64,000 bases of DNA from JAHRVQ01 sp051278195 (lineage in GTDB: Bacteria; Pseudomonadota; Gammaproteobacteria; Pseudomonadales; Azotimanducaceae). The position numbers and the translations under genes are program-made. The notes beneath the pieces were generated by a model. That model had not been told where the DNA came from and searched no databases. It was given only the letters and a program-made list of their open reading frames with translations. Shown here in pieces: positions 25,882 to 33,269 of this stretch. The stretch lies in NCBI GenBank assembly GCA_051278195.1, contig JBNMQM010000003.1:62001-126000 (forward strand). The letters are read 5' to 3'. Numbering within the stretch: position 1 is the first letter of the stretch; each line of letters starts with the position of its first letter.

Positions 25882-27099
25882 TTAGCCAAGCATCACATGA
25901 GTAGGGCCGCATAGCCTGGCCACATCGATACCGTGACTACAGGCGTCCTGACAGGGTGAACCATCGCAGGAGAGGCAAGCATTTGCATTATTCGCAATCA
26001 TATCGTATTCAGTCTTGGCGAACTCAACATCACCATAGTCGACGGCATACATTCTCGTTCGTAAGACATCTGAAATTTCAACGCCATAAGGGCAAGCACC
26101 TGAACAGTCATTACAAGCATGACGACAATAGCTCATATTAGTTAATCGGGCATATTGTTCGAGGAGACCTAAATCATGTTGGGTCAGTTCACGTTGACCT
26201 GAAGCCCCCAGGAACTCATCAATACTTTCGGCGCTGGTCATCGAAATGATTGATGCATCAACGTTTGGCAGCGACTGGACCCACTTGAAAGCCGCTTGAG
26301 CGTAGGTAGCGCCATTTTCTTCAAATGGACGCATGTCATTAAGCTTTGCGCCTCGCAATACTTTCATTGCGATGATGCCGACATCCTGCTTCTTCGCCTT
26401 CGCCATGACTCTGGGCAAGTCCGGTTGGTTGGCAACAAAGTCGAATGATCGAGTAAATTGTTCAAAAAAGGCTGGGTCCTGACCAAAGTTGTGAGCCAGT
26501 AACAAAACATCAACCAGGTCTTCATCCAGAGCATAATCAACGCAATCGATTAAGTTTCCAGCGTGACCAGAGATACCGGTCCAAGCAATTTTTCCCTGTT
26601 TCTTGGCGAGTTCGACAAACTCGAACCATTCATCATTTTGTAACCTGGCAATATCGTTGACTGCATGATTAAAAAATATCTCCACATGGTCGGTCTGAAG
26701 CCGTCGCAAACTAGCATCAAGTTCAGCCATGATCTGTTGGCGACTTGTGGTTGCGCCTACGTGGGCTTTCGTTGCGAGGTAGACCTGATCGCGCCTGCCT
26801 TTTAACGCTTTCCCAAGGACCCTTTCTGAGTCGCCACCGGTATAACTTTCTGCTGTATCAAAATAGTTAACGCCACGATCAAGTGCATGGTGAACTAGGT
26901 GTTCTTCACCTGTTCTTAATCGAGATGAACCGAATGATATGTCTGATATTGCTAGGTTTGTGCGGCCCAGACGACGATATGACTTTACCGTGGCGGCGTC
27001 GGAATTTGTCATTGCGGTTGCACTCAGTCCGGCACTACTGGCCAGCCCGGTGAGGGCACCGATTTTTAGGAAAGAACGTCGATTGATGGGCGTGGTCAT
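25882..27099 (-). CDS. Tat-exported aldo/keto reductase with C-terminal Fe-S cysteines, first gene of the lar operon
   Basis: The 405-residue protein begins with a twin-arginine signal (NRRSFLKIGALTGLASSAG), so it should be folded with cofactor and exported. The AKR barrel has the catalytic set Asp and Tyr in YFDTAESYTGGD, Lys in ATKAHVG and His in FFNHAVND. After about residue 325 come two cysteine clusters, CRHACNDCSGACPYG and CLSCDGSPCQDACSHG, which fit a ferredoxin-like domain holding iron-sulfur clusters. It is 5 bases upstream of larC and shares its strand, so it heads the larCEB operon. Any use of the nickel cofactor by this enzyme is unproven. Confidence 0.9.
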   Translation of the reverse strand: MTTPINRRSFLKIGALTGLASSAGLSATAMTNSDAATVKSYRRLGRTNLAISDISFGSSRLRTGEEHLVHHALDRGVNYFDTAESYTGGDSERVLGKALKGRRDQVYLATKAHVGATTSRQQIMAELDASLRRLQTDHVEIFFNHAVNDIARLQNDEWFEFVELAKKQGKIAWTGISGHAGNLIDCVDYALDEDLVDVLLLAHNFGQDPAFFEQFTRSFDFVANQPDLPRVMAKAKKQDVGIIAMKVLRGAKLNDMRPFEENGATYAQAAFKWVQSLPNVDASIISMTSAESIDEFLGASGQRELTQHDLGLLEQYARLTNMSYCRHACNDCSGACPYGVEISDVLRTRMYAVDYGDVEFAKTEYDMIANNANACLSCDGSPCQDACSHGIDVARLCGPTHVMLG

Positions 27100-27169
27100 G
27101 ACCAGATCTCCTATTAGAACTCAATACCTTAGCACGGCCTCCCGCGATGAAAAGAGGCCAGCGCAGCCG

Positions 27170-28387
27170 CTATTGGTTAATGACGCCGTCCTGTTCCAGC
27201 TGATCGAGTGCTGCATCGTCATAACCAGCCGATTTTAGGGTGGAGCGGGTATTTTCACCCAGTTCCGGTGATCGGTGTCTGGGTCTGACATCAGCGGTCG
27301 CGAATCGCATCGGAATACTGACCGTGCGGTATTCGCCCAAAGTTTCATGGGTCATTGACGGGAATAGCTTGATGGCCTCTGCTTGAGGATCAGCAGCGAC
27401 TTCATGGAGCCCAAGCACTGGTCCCCAGATCAACCCAGCCTCATCGAAGATTTCACCCCATTCGTCCCGGGATTTATCCGCCAGTGCTTCATCGATAAGT
27501 GGTACCAGCTCGTGCATTAATCGAAATCTTGATCGGACGTCAGCCAGCCTTTCTTCTTCTAACCATTCGGGCTTGCCAATCGCCCGGCAGAACGTCGGCC
27601 AATAACGTGTTTCTGGCATGTTGAAAACCACCCACTTGCCGTCACCGCAGGGATAACGGTTGGCTGTCGGAAGGAACAGTTCTTGCCGTGCTCGCTGCCT
27701 GACAGGCGCGTGATCCATGGTTGTCACCGCATAGTCAGTGGCTTGTGTCCAAACAGCCGCTTCATAGAGAGACGTCTCCACGACCTGACCCTCACCAGTT
27801 TTTTCAGCGAGTCGAAGCGCGGCCATTATCGAGCCAAATAGCGCCAGTCCAGTGGTATGGTCGCCCTGCGCAGGTCTTGCCATTGGCACGATGCCATCTG
27901 CACCTTCGCGCATTGAGTCATACAAACCAGAGCGGCCAAAGAAGGCCGTCACATCAAACCCTGGACGCCAGGCTTCTGGCCCGGTAGTGCCGTATCCAGT
28001 CAATGTGGCGTGAACGATTTTGGAATTCAGTCCGAGTAGCGTAGCGGGGTCTAATCGATATTTTGTCTGACGTTTTGCTAACAAATTGCAAAGAAACACG
28101 TCTGCGCTTTCAACGAGCTTATGCACCAGAGCAACACCTTCAGGCTTTGTGAGATCGACGCAAATCGATTCCTTGCCGCGATTATCGACATCAAACTGAA
28201 AATCAAAGGCCTTCATAGCCTCATCTTCGATCTTAGGTGGTCGACCACTGCCACGCATTGGGTCGCCGCTCAGAGGCTCGACTTTAATCACGCGCGCGCC
28301 CATATCCGCCATGATTGCAGCCGCACTCGGCGCAGCCATCCAGTTATCAACTTCAATGACGGTAATATCTTCTAGAGGTGCTCGCAC
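27170..28387 (-). CDS. CaiB/BaiF family (class III) CoA-transferase
   Basis: Class III CoA-transferases move CoA between carboxylic acids through an aspartyl-CoA intermediate. The 405-residue product has the typical start (LEDITVIEVDNWMAAPSAAA ... MGARVIKVEPLSGDPMR), RGKESICVDLTKPEG and the conserved GYGTTGPEAWRPGFD region. The catalytic aspartate is probably the one in ARPAQGDHTTGLALFGSIMA. Substrate is unknown. It lies 70 bases upstream of the Tat aldo/keto reductase on the same strand and downstream of the TauD gene, so part of this stretch may be one transcript. Confidence 0.9.
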   Translation of the reverse strand: MRAPLEDITVIEVDNWMAAPSAAAIMADMGARVIKVEPLSGDPMRGSGRPPKIEDEAMKAFDFQFDVDNRGKESICVDLTKPEGVALVHKLVESADVFLCNLLAKRQTKYRLDPATLLGLNSKIVHATLTGYGTTGPEAWRPGFDVTAFFGRSGLYDSMREGADGIVPMARPAQGDHTTGLALFGSIMAALRLAEKTGEGQVVETSLYEAAVWTQATDYAVTTMDHAPVRQRARQELFLPTANRYPCGDGKWVVFNMPETRYWPTFCRAIGKPEWLEEERLADVRSRFRLMHELVPLIDEALADKSRDEWGEIFDEAGLIWGPVLGLHEVAADPQAEAIKLFPSMTHETLGEYRTVSIPMRFATADVRPRHRSPELGENTRSTLKSAGYDDAALDQLEQDGVINQ

Positions 28388-28480
28388 TAGGCTTTCCTGA
28401 TTTTGAAAAGCACTTATAGTACGCGAATCATATGCCCATGCAATTTTGGTTTTACGAGCGGGGGGATTGTTGAATTTTGG

Positions 28481-29377
28481 CTAGTCAGCCATTTTAGCTT
28501 TCGCTCTTGATTTCATATACATGTACAGCTGTCGATCGTGACGACTGGTAGCAGATAAGCGCCCATCCCTTGTCCAGGGCTTCCAGGCAGGTGGATTAAC
28601 GCCTTCAGGTTGGTCTCCTGTCACGGTGACCCGCTGGATAACCCGCTCACCCTCAAAGTCGTTGAGCACGAAATGTTGAGTACAACGATTGTCCCACATC
28701 GCAATTGTGCCTTCGGACCATTGATACCGAACCGTAAAACGTGGGTTCTTGACCCAGCTTGTGAGGTAGGACAGCAACATCTCACTTTCCGTTGCGTTGG
28801 TCTCGACCACGCGGCGAGTGAAGTGCTCATTTACATAAAGTGCTTTCTTGCCGGTCACCGGGTGAACACGCACGACAGGGTGAATGGCCATCTGATCGGG
28901 GCGGTTGTGGGGTTGGGCGTCATGCAGAGCCGTTAACCCTTCACACATTTTCTGCAGGGGTTCGGATAGTTCGTCGAACGCGTGACAAAGGTTCGTCCAC
29001 ATCGTATCGCCCCCCACTTCTGGGCACTTCACCATTTTCAGGATCGACATCAGCGCGGGCTGTTCCTGAAATGTGATATCGGTATGCCACTCATCTGCAA
29101 CGCCGCCTGCCGAGGCAGTGAGTTCGAATATTTCCGGAAAACCATTGACCGGATTTTTAAGGTGGGGGTGCCCCTCAAGTTGGCCGAAGCTTCGCCCTAG
29201 TGCCACATGGTGTTCCGCATCAAGATTCTGGTTGGGAAAAAACAGCACCATATGCTCACACAATGTTGCCTTTATCCAGTCGATATCAGCAGCCGTTACA
29301 TCGGCCAGGTCAATCCCGGTGATTTCTGCGCCCAGGGAGCCAGATAAGCGACGGACATTCAATTTTTTGTCATTCAT
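28481..29377 (-). CDS. TauD/TfdA-family Fe(II)/2-oxoglutarate dioxygenase
   Basis: The 298-residue protein is a 2-oxoglutarate-dependent oxygenase of the TauD/TfdA family. The iron ligands are His98 and Asp100 in EWHTDITF and a distal histidine (about 235) in WDNRCTQHFVLND; Arg245 or Arg249 would bind 2-oxoglutarate. The start (NVRRLSGSLGAEITGIDLAD) is typical. I use the ATG at 29377, with GAGG 8 bases upstream; a longer frame to 29470 is non-family. The substrate is unknown: taurine, 2,4-D-like acids and other organic acids are all possible. No sulfonate transport genes are nearby. Confidence 0.9.
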   Translation of the reverse strand: MNDKKLNVRRLSGSLGAEITGIDLADVTAADIDWIKATLCEHMVLFFPNQNLDAEHHVALGRSFGQLEGHPHLKNPVNGFPEIFELTASAGGVADEWHTDITFQEQPALMSILKMVKCPEVGGDTMWTNLCHAFDELSEPLQKMCEGLTALHDAQPHNRPDQMAIHPVVRVHPVTGKKALYVNEHFTRRVVETNATESEMLLSYLTSWVKNPRFTVRYQWSEGTIAMWDNRCTQHFVLNDFEGERVIQRVTVTGDQPEGVNPPAWKPWTRDGRLSATSRHDRQLYMYMKSRAKAKMAD

Positions 29378-29443
29378 AAGGTCGGCCTCATTTGATGGAG
29401 GATAATATAAACTAGTGGCTTTGAATGGCAAAGTCTCAACCCT

Positions 29444-30376
29444 ATGCAAGCGCTCTGGATCGAAAATCAAACACTATCACTAACCCAAGTCGACGAACCT
29501 GGATTTATTGAAAATGGCATAGAAGTGGCCATTCGACTCGCTGGAATATGCGGCACAGACCTGGAGTTGTTGCGCGGCTATTACGATTTCGTTGGCGTTC
29601 CTGGTCATGAGTTTGTCGGAACTGTGGTATCGGGACCCGATGCAGGACAGCGGGTTGTCGCTGACATCAATTTTAGTTGTGGGCAATGCTGGCAGTGCCA
29701 ACAAGGCTCAAGCCATCATTGTACAAACCGATCTGTGCTGGGGATCAAACAGGCCTCAGGTGCTTTCGCTGAATCCGTTGTGATCCCAAAGGATAATCTA
29801 ATAAGGGTTCCTGATGGTGTCGAAGACTGGCAAGCAGCGCAGGCCGAACCTCTTGCCGCGGCGTTACAGATTTTGGAGCAGATCCAAGTACAGGGTTCCG
29901 TGTTGTTAGTGGGTGCAGGTCGACTCGGTAGGATGGTTGCACGCGTGATTGTTGCACTGGCGCCTGACGCTGATCTTACAGTGTGTGTACGCGACGTTAC
30001 GCAATCCACTGAACGAGGCCTGAACTATGTAGAACCCAGCCAGATTCAAACTGCTACATTCGACATAGCGATTGATTGCACAGGACATCCGGAAGGGTTT
30101 GCTTTAGCGATGCGAGGTGTTAAGGCAAAGGGGCGCCTGGTCGTCAAAAGTACTTATCCGGGTAATTTAACATTGGACATGAGCCGCGTCGTGGTCGACG
30201 AAATCCAAATCCTAGGTTCTCGCTGCGGACCTATGGAAAAAGCAATTCAGTGTCTGTCACAAGGGACAATCACGCTACAGGCTGACCGGCTCGCGTATTT
30301 TTCGCTGGAGCAGTTTTCAGAAGCGTTTGAGCAAGCGTCGATCAGAACGGTAGAGAAGGTGTTTTTTCAGTTCTGA
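29444..30376 (+). CDS. Zinc-type medium-chain alcohol dehydrogenase
   Basis: The 310-residue MDR protein has the catalytic zinc ligands in GICGTDLELLRG (Cys, Asp) and GVPGHEFVGTVV (His, Glu), a structural zinc loop with three visible cysteines of the CxxCxxC pattern plus one later (CGQCWQCQQGSSHHC), and a nucleotide fold (VLLVGAGRLGRMVARVIVAL). It is somewhat short for the family, and the loop between cofactor domain strands is reduced. The likely substrate is a polyol or sugar alcohol, but this is not determined. It is divergent from the TauD-type gene with about 66 bases between the starts. Confidence 0.87.
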   Translation: MQALWIENQTLSLTQVDEPGFIENGIEVAIRLAGICGTDLELLRGYYDFVGVPGHEFVGTVVSGPDAGQRVVADINFSCGQCWQCQQGSSHHCTNRSVLGIKQASGAFAESVVIPKDNLIRVPDGVEDWQAAQAEPLAAALQILEQIQVQGSVLLVGAGRLGRMVARVIVALAPDADLTVCVRDVTQSTERGLNYVEPSQIQTATFDIAIDCTGHPEGFALAMRGVKAKGRLVVKSTYPGNLTLDMSRVVVDEIQILGSRCGPMEKAIQCLSQGTITLQADRLAYFSLEQFSEAFEQASIRTVEKVFFQF

Positions 30377-31692
30377 AAATCGTCTAATAAAGCCAACTGA
30401 ATAGGTTCTCCGCCACCCGCTGCCTCAACGATCTGGATAGTGTAGACACCCAGGGATTCGACTGTAATCGTTTGCGGTCCAATCAGAATGTTCGTTGTAC
30501 CGGCTTCCGTGACAAATATATCGTAGGTGTTTGGCGGAATAGATAATGGTCCCGAGGTAAAGTCTGCAAGACTACTAAGATCAGGGCCGCCTGTTAAAGA
30601 TTCTCCCGCGTCTTGAAAGTAAAGGTCCACCAGTGGAATGACGGGCGCCAGCTTAGTCACGTTGACTCTGGCTTGTGTATCGATTGGTCGTCGATCTTCA
30701 GTATAGAAACTGGTGCCAACACCAGTTCCGTCGATGCTAACTGCCGCATGATTGGAGGCGAATACACCGCTAAACAAAAGTCGTTCAATACTATCGAATT
30801 CAGTCGTTGCATCGCCCGCTGGTGTCACAGAAACGATCACTGCTGACTGTTCGAACTCGATAAAGTCGCTGGCTTCACCGAAATTGAGACTAGCGGCGAC
30901 CGCGCCATCCACAAGAAAGTCGAGCTGACCTTGATTGGCGGTTTGGTTAATGAATCGAATGCCTGAAGGTATTTCTTCATTTAGAAAGAGAGACGTGCCT
31001 GATGGATCATTAATACTGGTCATCCGGACGGTTCCGTCGCCAGGACCAAAATAATCACCAAGAAGGAAAAAGCGATCTGCGCCTGCAGAAAGTATAAATT
31101 CGCCTGAGCGCCACAGCAGGGCGTTGCTGCTGGTGTCACGAATTTCTATTTGGACACCTCCACCAGCTGCTGTGGTACTAAATCCGGTCGGTTGGCCATT
31201 CGTCATTGCCACCGTGGCATCAATGCCGTTCGGGTTGGTGATTGTCAACGTGGCGCTAGCGACATTGCTGGTAGCATTCATAAAGCGGATACGGGTGTCG
31301 GTTGAGCCATCAGGGTAGCTAAAGGGTGGTTCAACAACTTTGACAGCAGTTGCACTGTCTACGCTGCCAGTTAGTATGATGACTTGGTTGAAGTCTATGT
31401 CCAAAGTGAACTGATCGTCGAGAACCGTTTGATTAATGCCGTTATTAAAGAACGAGACACGAAAATCTAATGGAATCTGTGGCAGGACGTCGGTGCTGCC
31501 GGTGTTTTCACCAAATGAGATCGTGCCTGCTGTTCGGTTATTGACCTCCAGAGTCAGTGATGGGGAAGCAGGGATCGCATTGACGACCACCAGCACAGCG
31601 GCAGGCGTCGGGGAAAACGTGAAACCCTCGTCATCGCCACAGGAAACCAGGAAGGCACACGCCAAAAGCACAACACAATAGATACGTCTCAT
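30367..31692 (-). CDS. DUF4397 domain lipoprotein
   Basis: The 441-residue protein has a lipoprotein signal (MRRIYCVVLLACAFLVSC, Cys18) and a beta-rich exported part with DUF4397 features: VVNAIPASPSLTLEVNNRTA, RFMNATSNVASATLTI and RFINQTANQGQLDFLVDGAV, each resembling the same strand pattern and suggesting repeated domains. A final segment (YDIFVTEAGTTNILIGPQTI) repeats the theme. Function is unknown; such lipoproteins are usually on the cell surface or in the outer membrane. Its stop overlaps the convergent alcohol dehydrogenase gene by 10 bases. Confidence 0.82.
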   Translation of the reverse strand: MRRIYCVVLLACAFLVSCGDDEGFTFSPTPAAVLVVVNAIPASPSLTLEVNNRTAGTISFGENTGSTDVLPQIPLDFRVSFFNNGINQTVLDDQFTLDIDFNQVIILTGSVDSATAVKVVEPPFSYPDGSTDTRIRFMNATSNVASATLTITNPNGIDATVAMTNGQPTGFSTTAAGGGVQIEIRDTSSNALLWRSGEFILSAGADRFFLLGDYFGPGDGTVRMTSINDPSGTSLFLNEEIPSGIRFINQTANQGQLDFLVDGAVAASLNFGEASDFIEFEQSAVIVSVTPAGDATTEFDSIERLLFSGVFASNHAAVSIDGTGVGTSFYTEDRRPIDTQARVNVTKLAPVIPLVDLYFQDAGESLTGGPDLSSLADFTSGPLSIPPNTYDIFVTEAGTTNILIGPQTITVESLGVYTIQIVEAAGGGEPIQLALLDDFQN

Positions 31693-31771
31693 AGATACAG
31701 CTTTATTGGGAAATCGAGGGGTTGGATTGCAGGACGCAACAATAATTCAATTCTTATGACGATGCCAGCCG

Positions 31772-32536
31772 CTAACGGTACATGCTGCGAAAAGACACGA
31801 GCGCCGCGGCGATACTGACATTCAGAGATTCCACCTGATTATGCATTGGTATATGGACCAAATCGTCACAAGCTTTAAGTGTTTGGGTAGATAGACCTTC
31901 GGTTTCGTTACCTAAAATGAAGATGCTAGGCTCCTCCGATGATAGCTCAGACAATGCTGTTCGACCCTGTCCAGTCAAGCCAAATAGTCGATAACCTTTC
32001 TGCTTGAGGGCGCTGATTTCAGTTTGCAAATCGTCACAGTAAAAGATTGAGGTTTTGAAGATAGCACCCGCGCTGGCTTTGATCACCAGCGCGTCGAGAG
32101 GCGCGCAGCCCTTGCGAGGGATAATCACACCGGCCATCGGCGAGGCGCCTACCGCGCGGATAATCATGCCTAGATTCTGAGGGTTCGTGACGTTCTCTAC
32201 CGCAATCAGTTCTCGTTCAGTACTGATGGACAATTGGCTGATTGGACGATAACTGGGTGCGGCGATATCCAATACAACGCCCTGATCTTGACGCCTGTTT
32301 TTGGAGATACGGGATAGTGACTCTCGATTGTGGTGTAAGACCTCGGCACCCTTAGCGGTTGCCAGTTGGGTCATTTCGTGGATTACACCGGCTGTTTTAT
32401 TGCTGTCAGCTAAGTGCAAGCGAAATGGCTTGATGGTGTGATCTTGTAGTGCTTCTAACACTGGCTTTCGACCGTAAATAGTTAGCAGACTATCAAAAAA
32501 AGCCTTTTTGCCTTCGTATTCTTCTGAATTGTTCAT
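31772..32536 (-). CDS. TrmH/SpoU-family RNA 2'-O-methyltransferase
   Basis: The 254-residue SPOUT methyltransferase has all three motifs: NPQNLGMIIRAVGASPM (motif 1), FILGNETEGLS (motif 2) and IPMHNQVESLNVSIAAALV (motif 3), which form the trefoil-knot SAM site. The N-terminal domain (IYGRKPVLEALQD) is the RNA-binding L30e-like domain of the RlmB/TrmH type. It could be an RlmB-like or TrmH-like enzyme; the target nucleotide cannot be assigned. Located between the DUF4397 lipoprotein and the selenoprotein gene, it is probably a separate unit. Confidence 0.9.
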   Translation of the reverse strand: MNNSEEYEGKKAFFDSLLTIYGRKPVLEALQDHTIKPFRLHLADSNKTAGVIHEMTQLATAKGAEVLHHNRESLSRISKNRRQDQGVVLDIAAPSYRPISQLSISTERELIAVENVTNPQNLGMIIRAVGASPMAGVIIPRKGCAPLDALVIKASAGAIFKTSIFYCDDLQTEISALKQKGYRLFGLTGQGRTALSELSSEEPSIFILGNETEGLSTQTLKACDDLVHIPMHNQVESLNVSIAAALVSFRSMYR

Positions 32537-32704
32537 GGATGCTGAATAACCGGTTTAGAGCCTCAAAAGATCGCATACTTTCGGTTTATGACGAACTTCT
32601 GCCTGGCGTTCCCAGCGTGACCTTGGTGTTCTAGGCCAGTGGGGCGACATCAAGCCGCGCATTTGGATAGGCATTGGATGGAAAATGAATGTTTATAACC
32701 GTTC

Positions 32705-32736
32705 CGCGAACAGGTTTTATTTAACACCTGTTCGCG
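32705..32736. repeat. 11-bp perfect inverted repeat between trmH-like gene and glutathione peroxidase
   Basis: CGCGAACAGGT (32705-32715) and ACCTGTTCGCG (32726-32736) are exact reverse complements with a 10-base loop. It lies downstream of the peroxidase stop in a 239-base gap that holds no other signal. Neither side carries a T-tract, so it is not a standard intrinsic terminator; it could be an operator or an mRNA-end hairpin. Confidence 0.7.
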
Positions 32737-32775
32737 AGCGCTATTGGATAAGCCGACCATAAGCCAACGTGAAGC

Positions 32776-33234
32776 TTAAAGTGTTTCGGCAATTTCCTCA
32801 GGGGTGACCTTCGGATGAAACCTTTTCACTGTTTTGCGATCGGCACTGACCAGAAACTTGGTAAAGTTCCAGGGGATATCTTCGCTGCCTTCCTCGTCTG
32901 GAGCGCTTGTTTTTAGCCAGCTGTAAAGGGGTGCAGCATCTGGGCCGTTGACCTCTATCTTCGCAAACATCGGGAAATTGGCATTATATTTGGATGTTGC
33001 AAATGCCATAATTTCTGCATTGGACCCGGGTTCCTGTGCGCCAAACTGGTTGCAAGGGAATCCTAAGACTCGGATGTTGGGGTTATTCTCTTGTAAGGCA
33101 CGCAGACCTGCGTACTGGCCGGTGAGGCCTCACTGGCTTGCCAGGTTAACGATCAGCAAAGCTTGATCGCGGTATTCTGAAAAGCTTACGGCTTCTCCTG
33201 TGATGGATTCCATTTCAAGTTCTAACAAATTCAT
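32776..33234 (-). CDS. Selenocysteine-containing glutathione peroxidase (TGA read as Sec35)
   Basis: This gene reduces hydroperoxides with glutathione or thioredoxin. It is read from the ATG at 33234 through an in-frame TGA at 33132-33130, giving 152 residues. The N-terminus reads EYRDQALLIVNLASQ, then Sec35 at the TGA, then GLTGQYAGLR; in relatives this position is the catalytic Cys or Sec (NVASKCGLTPQY). The rest of the tetrad is present: Gln63 in FPCNQFGAQEPG, Trp122 and Asn123 in PWNFTKFLV. AAAGG stands 8 bases before the start. A SECIS hairpin follows the TGA. Taking the first ATG after the stop (33009) would give a truncated 77-residue protein lacking the active site. Expression requires SelA, SelB, SelC and SelD elsewhere. 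Confidence 0.93.
33098..33115 (-). promoter_or_regulatory. Bacterial SECIS element of the glutathione peroxidase gene
   Basis: On the minus strand GTACGCA-GGTC-TGCGTGC forms a 7-bp stem (one G-U pair) with loop GGTC. It begins 14 bases after the TGA and its loop lies 21-24 bases after it. The apical sequence GCAGGTCTGC is, from memory, identical to the tip of the E. coli fdhF SECIS bound by SelB, at nearly the same distance. Spacing and loop G/T fit what SelB requires. Confidence 0.88.
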
Positions 33235-33269
33235 TGCCGTTACCTTTCTTAAACAAAACAGGCTCTATT

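Noticed and set aside
32776..33009. A 77-residue peroxidase-like gene starting at the ATG at 33009
   Set aside because: This is only the part after the selenocysteine TGA. The in-frame upstream sequence to 33234 is clearly the N-terminal half of glutathione peroxidase and holds the catalytic position.
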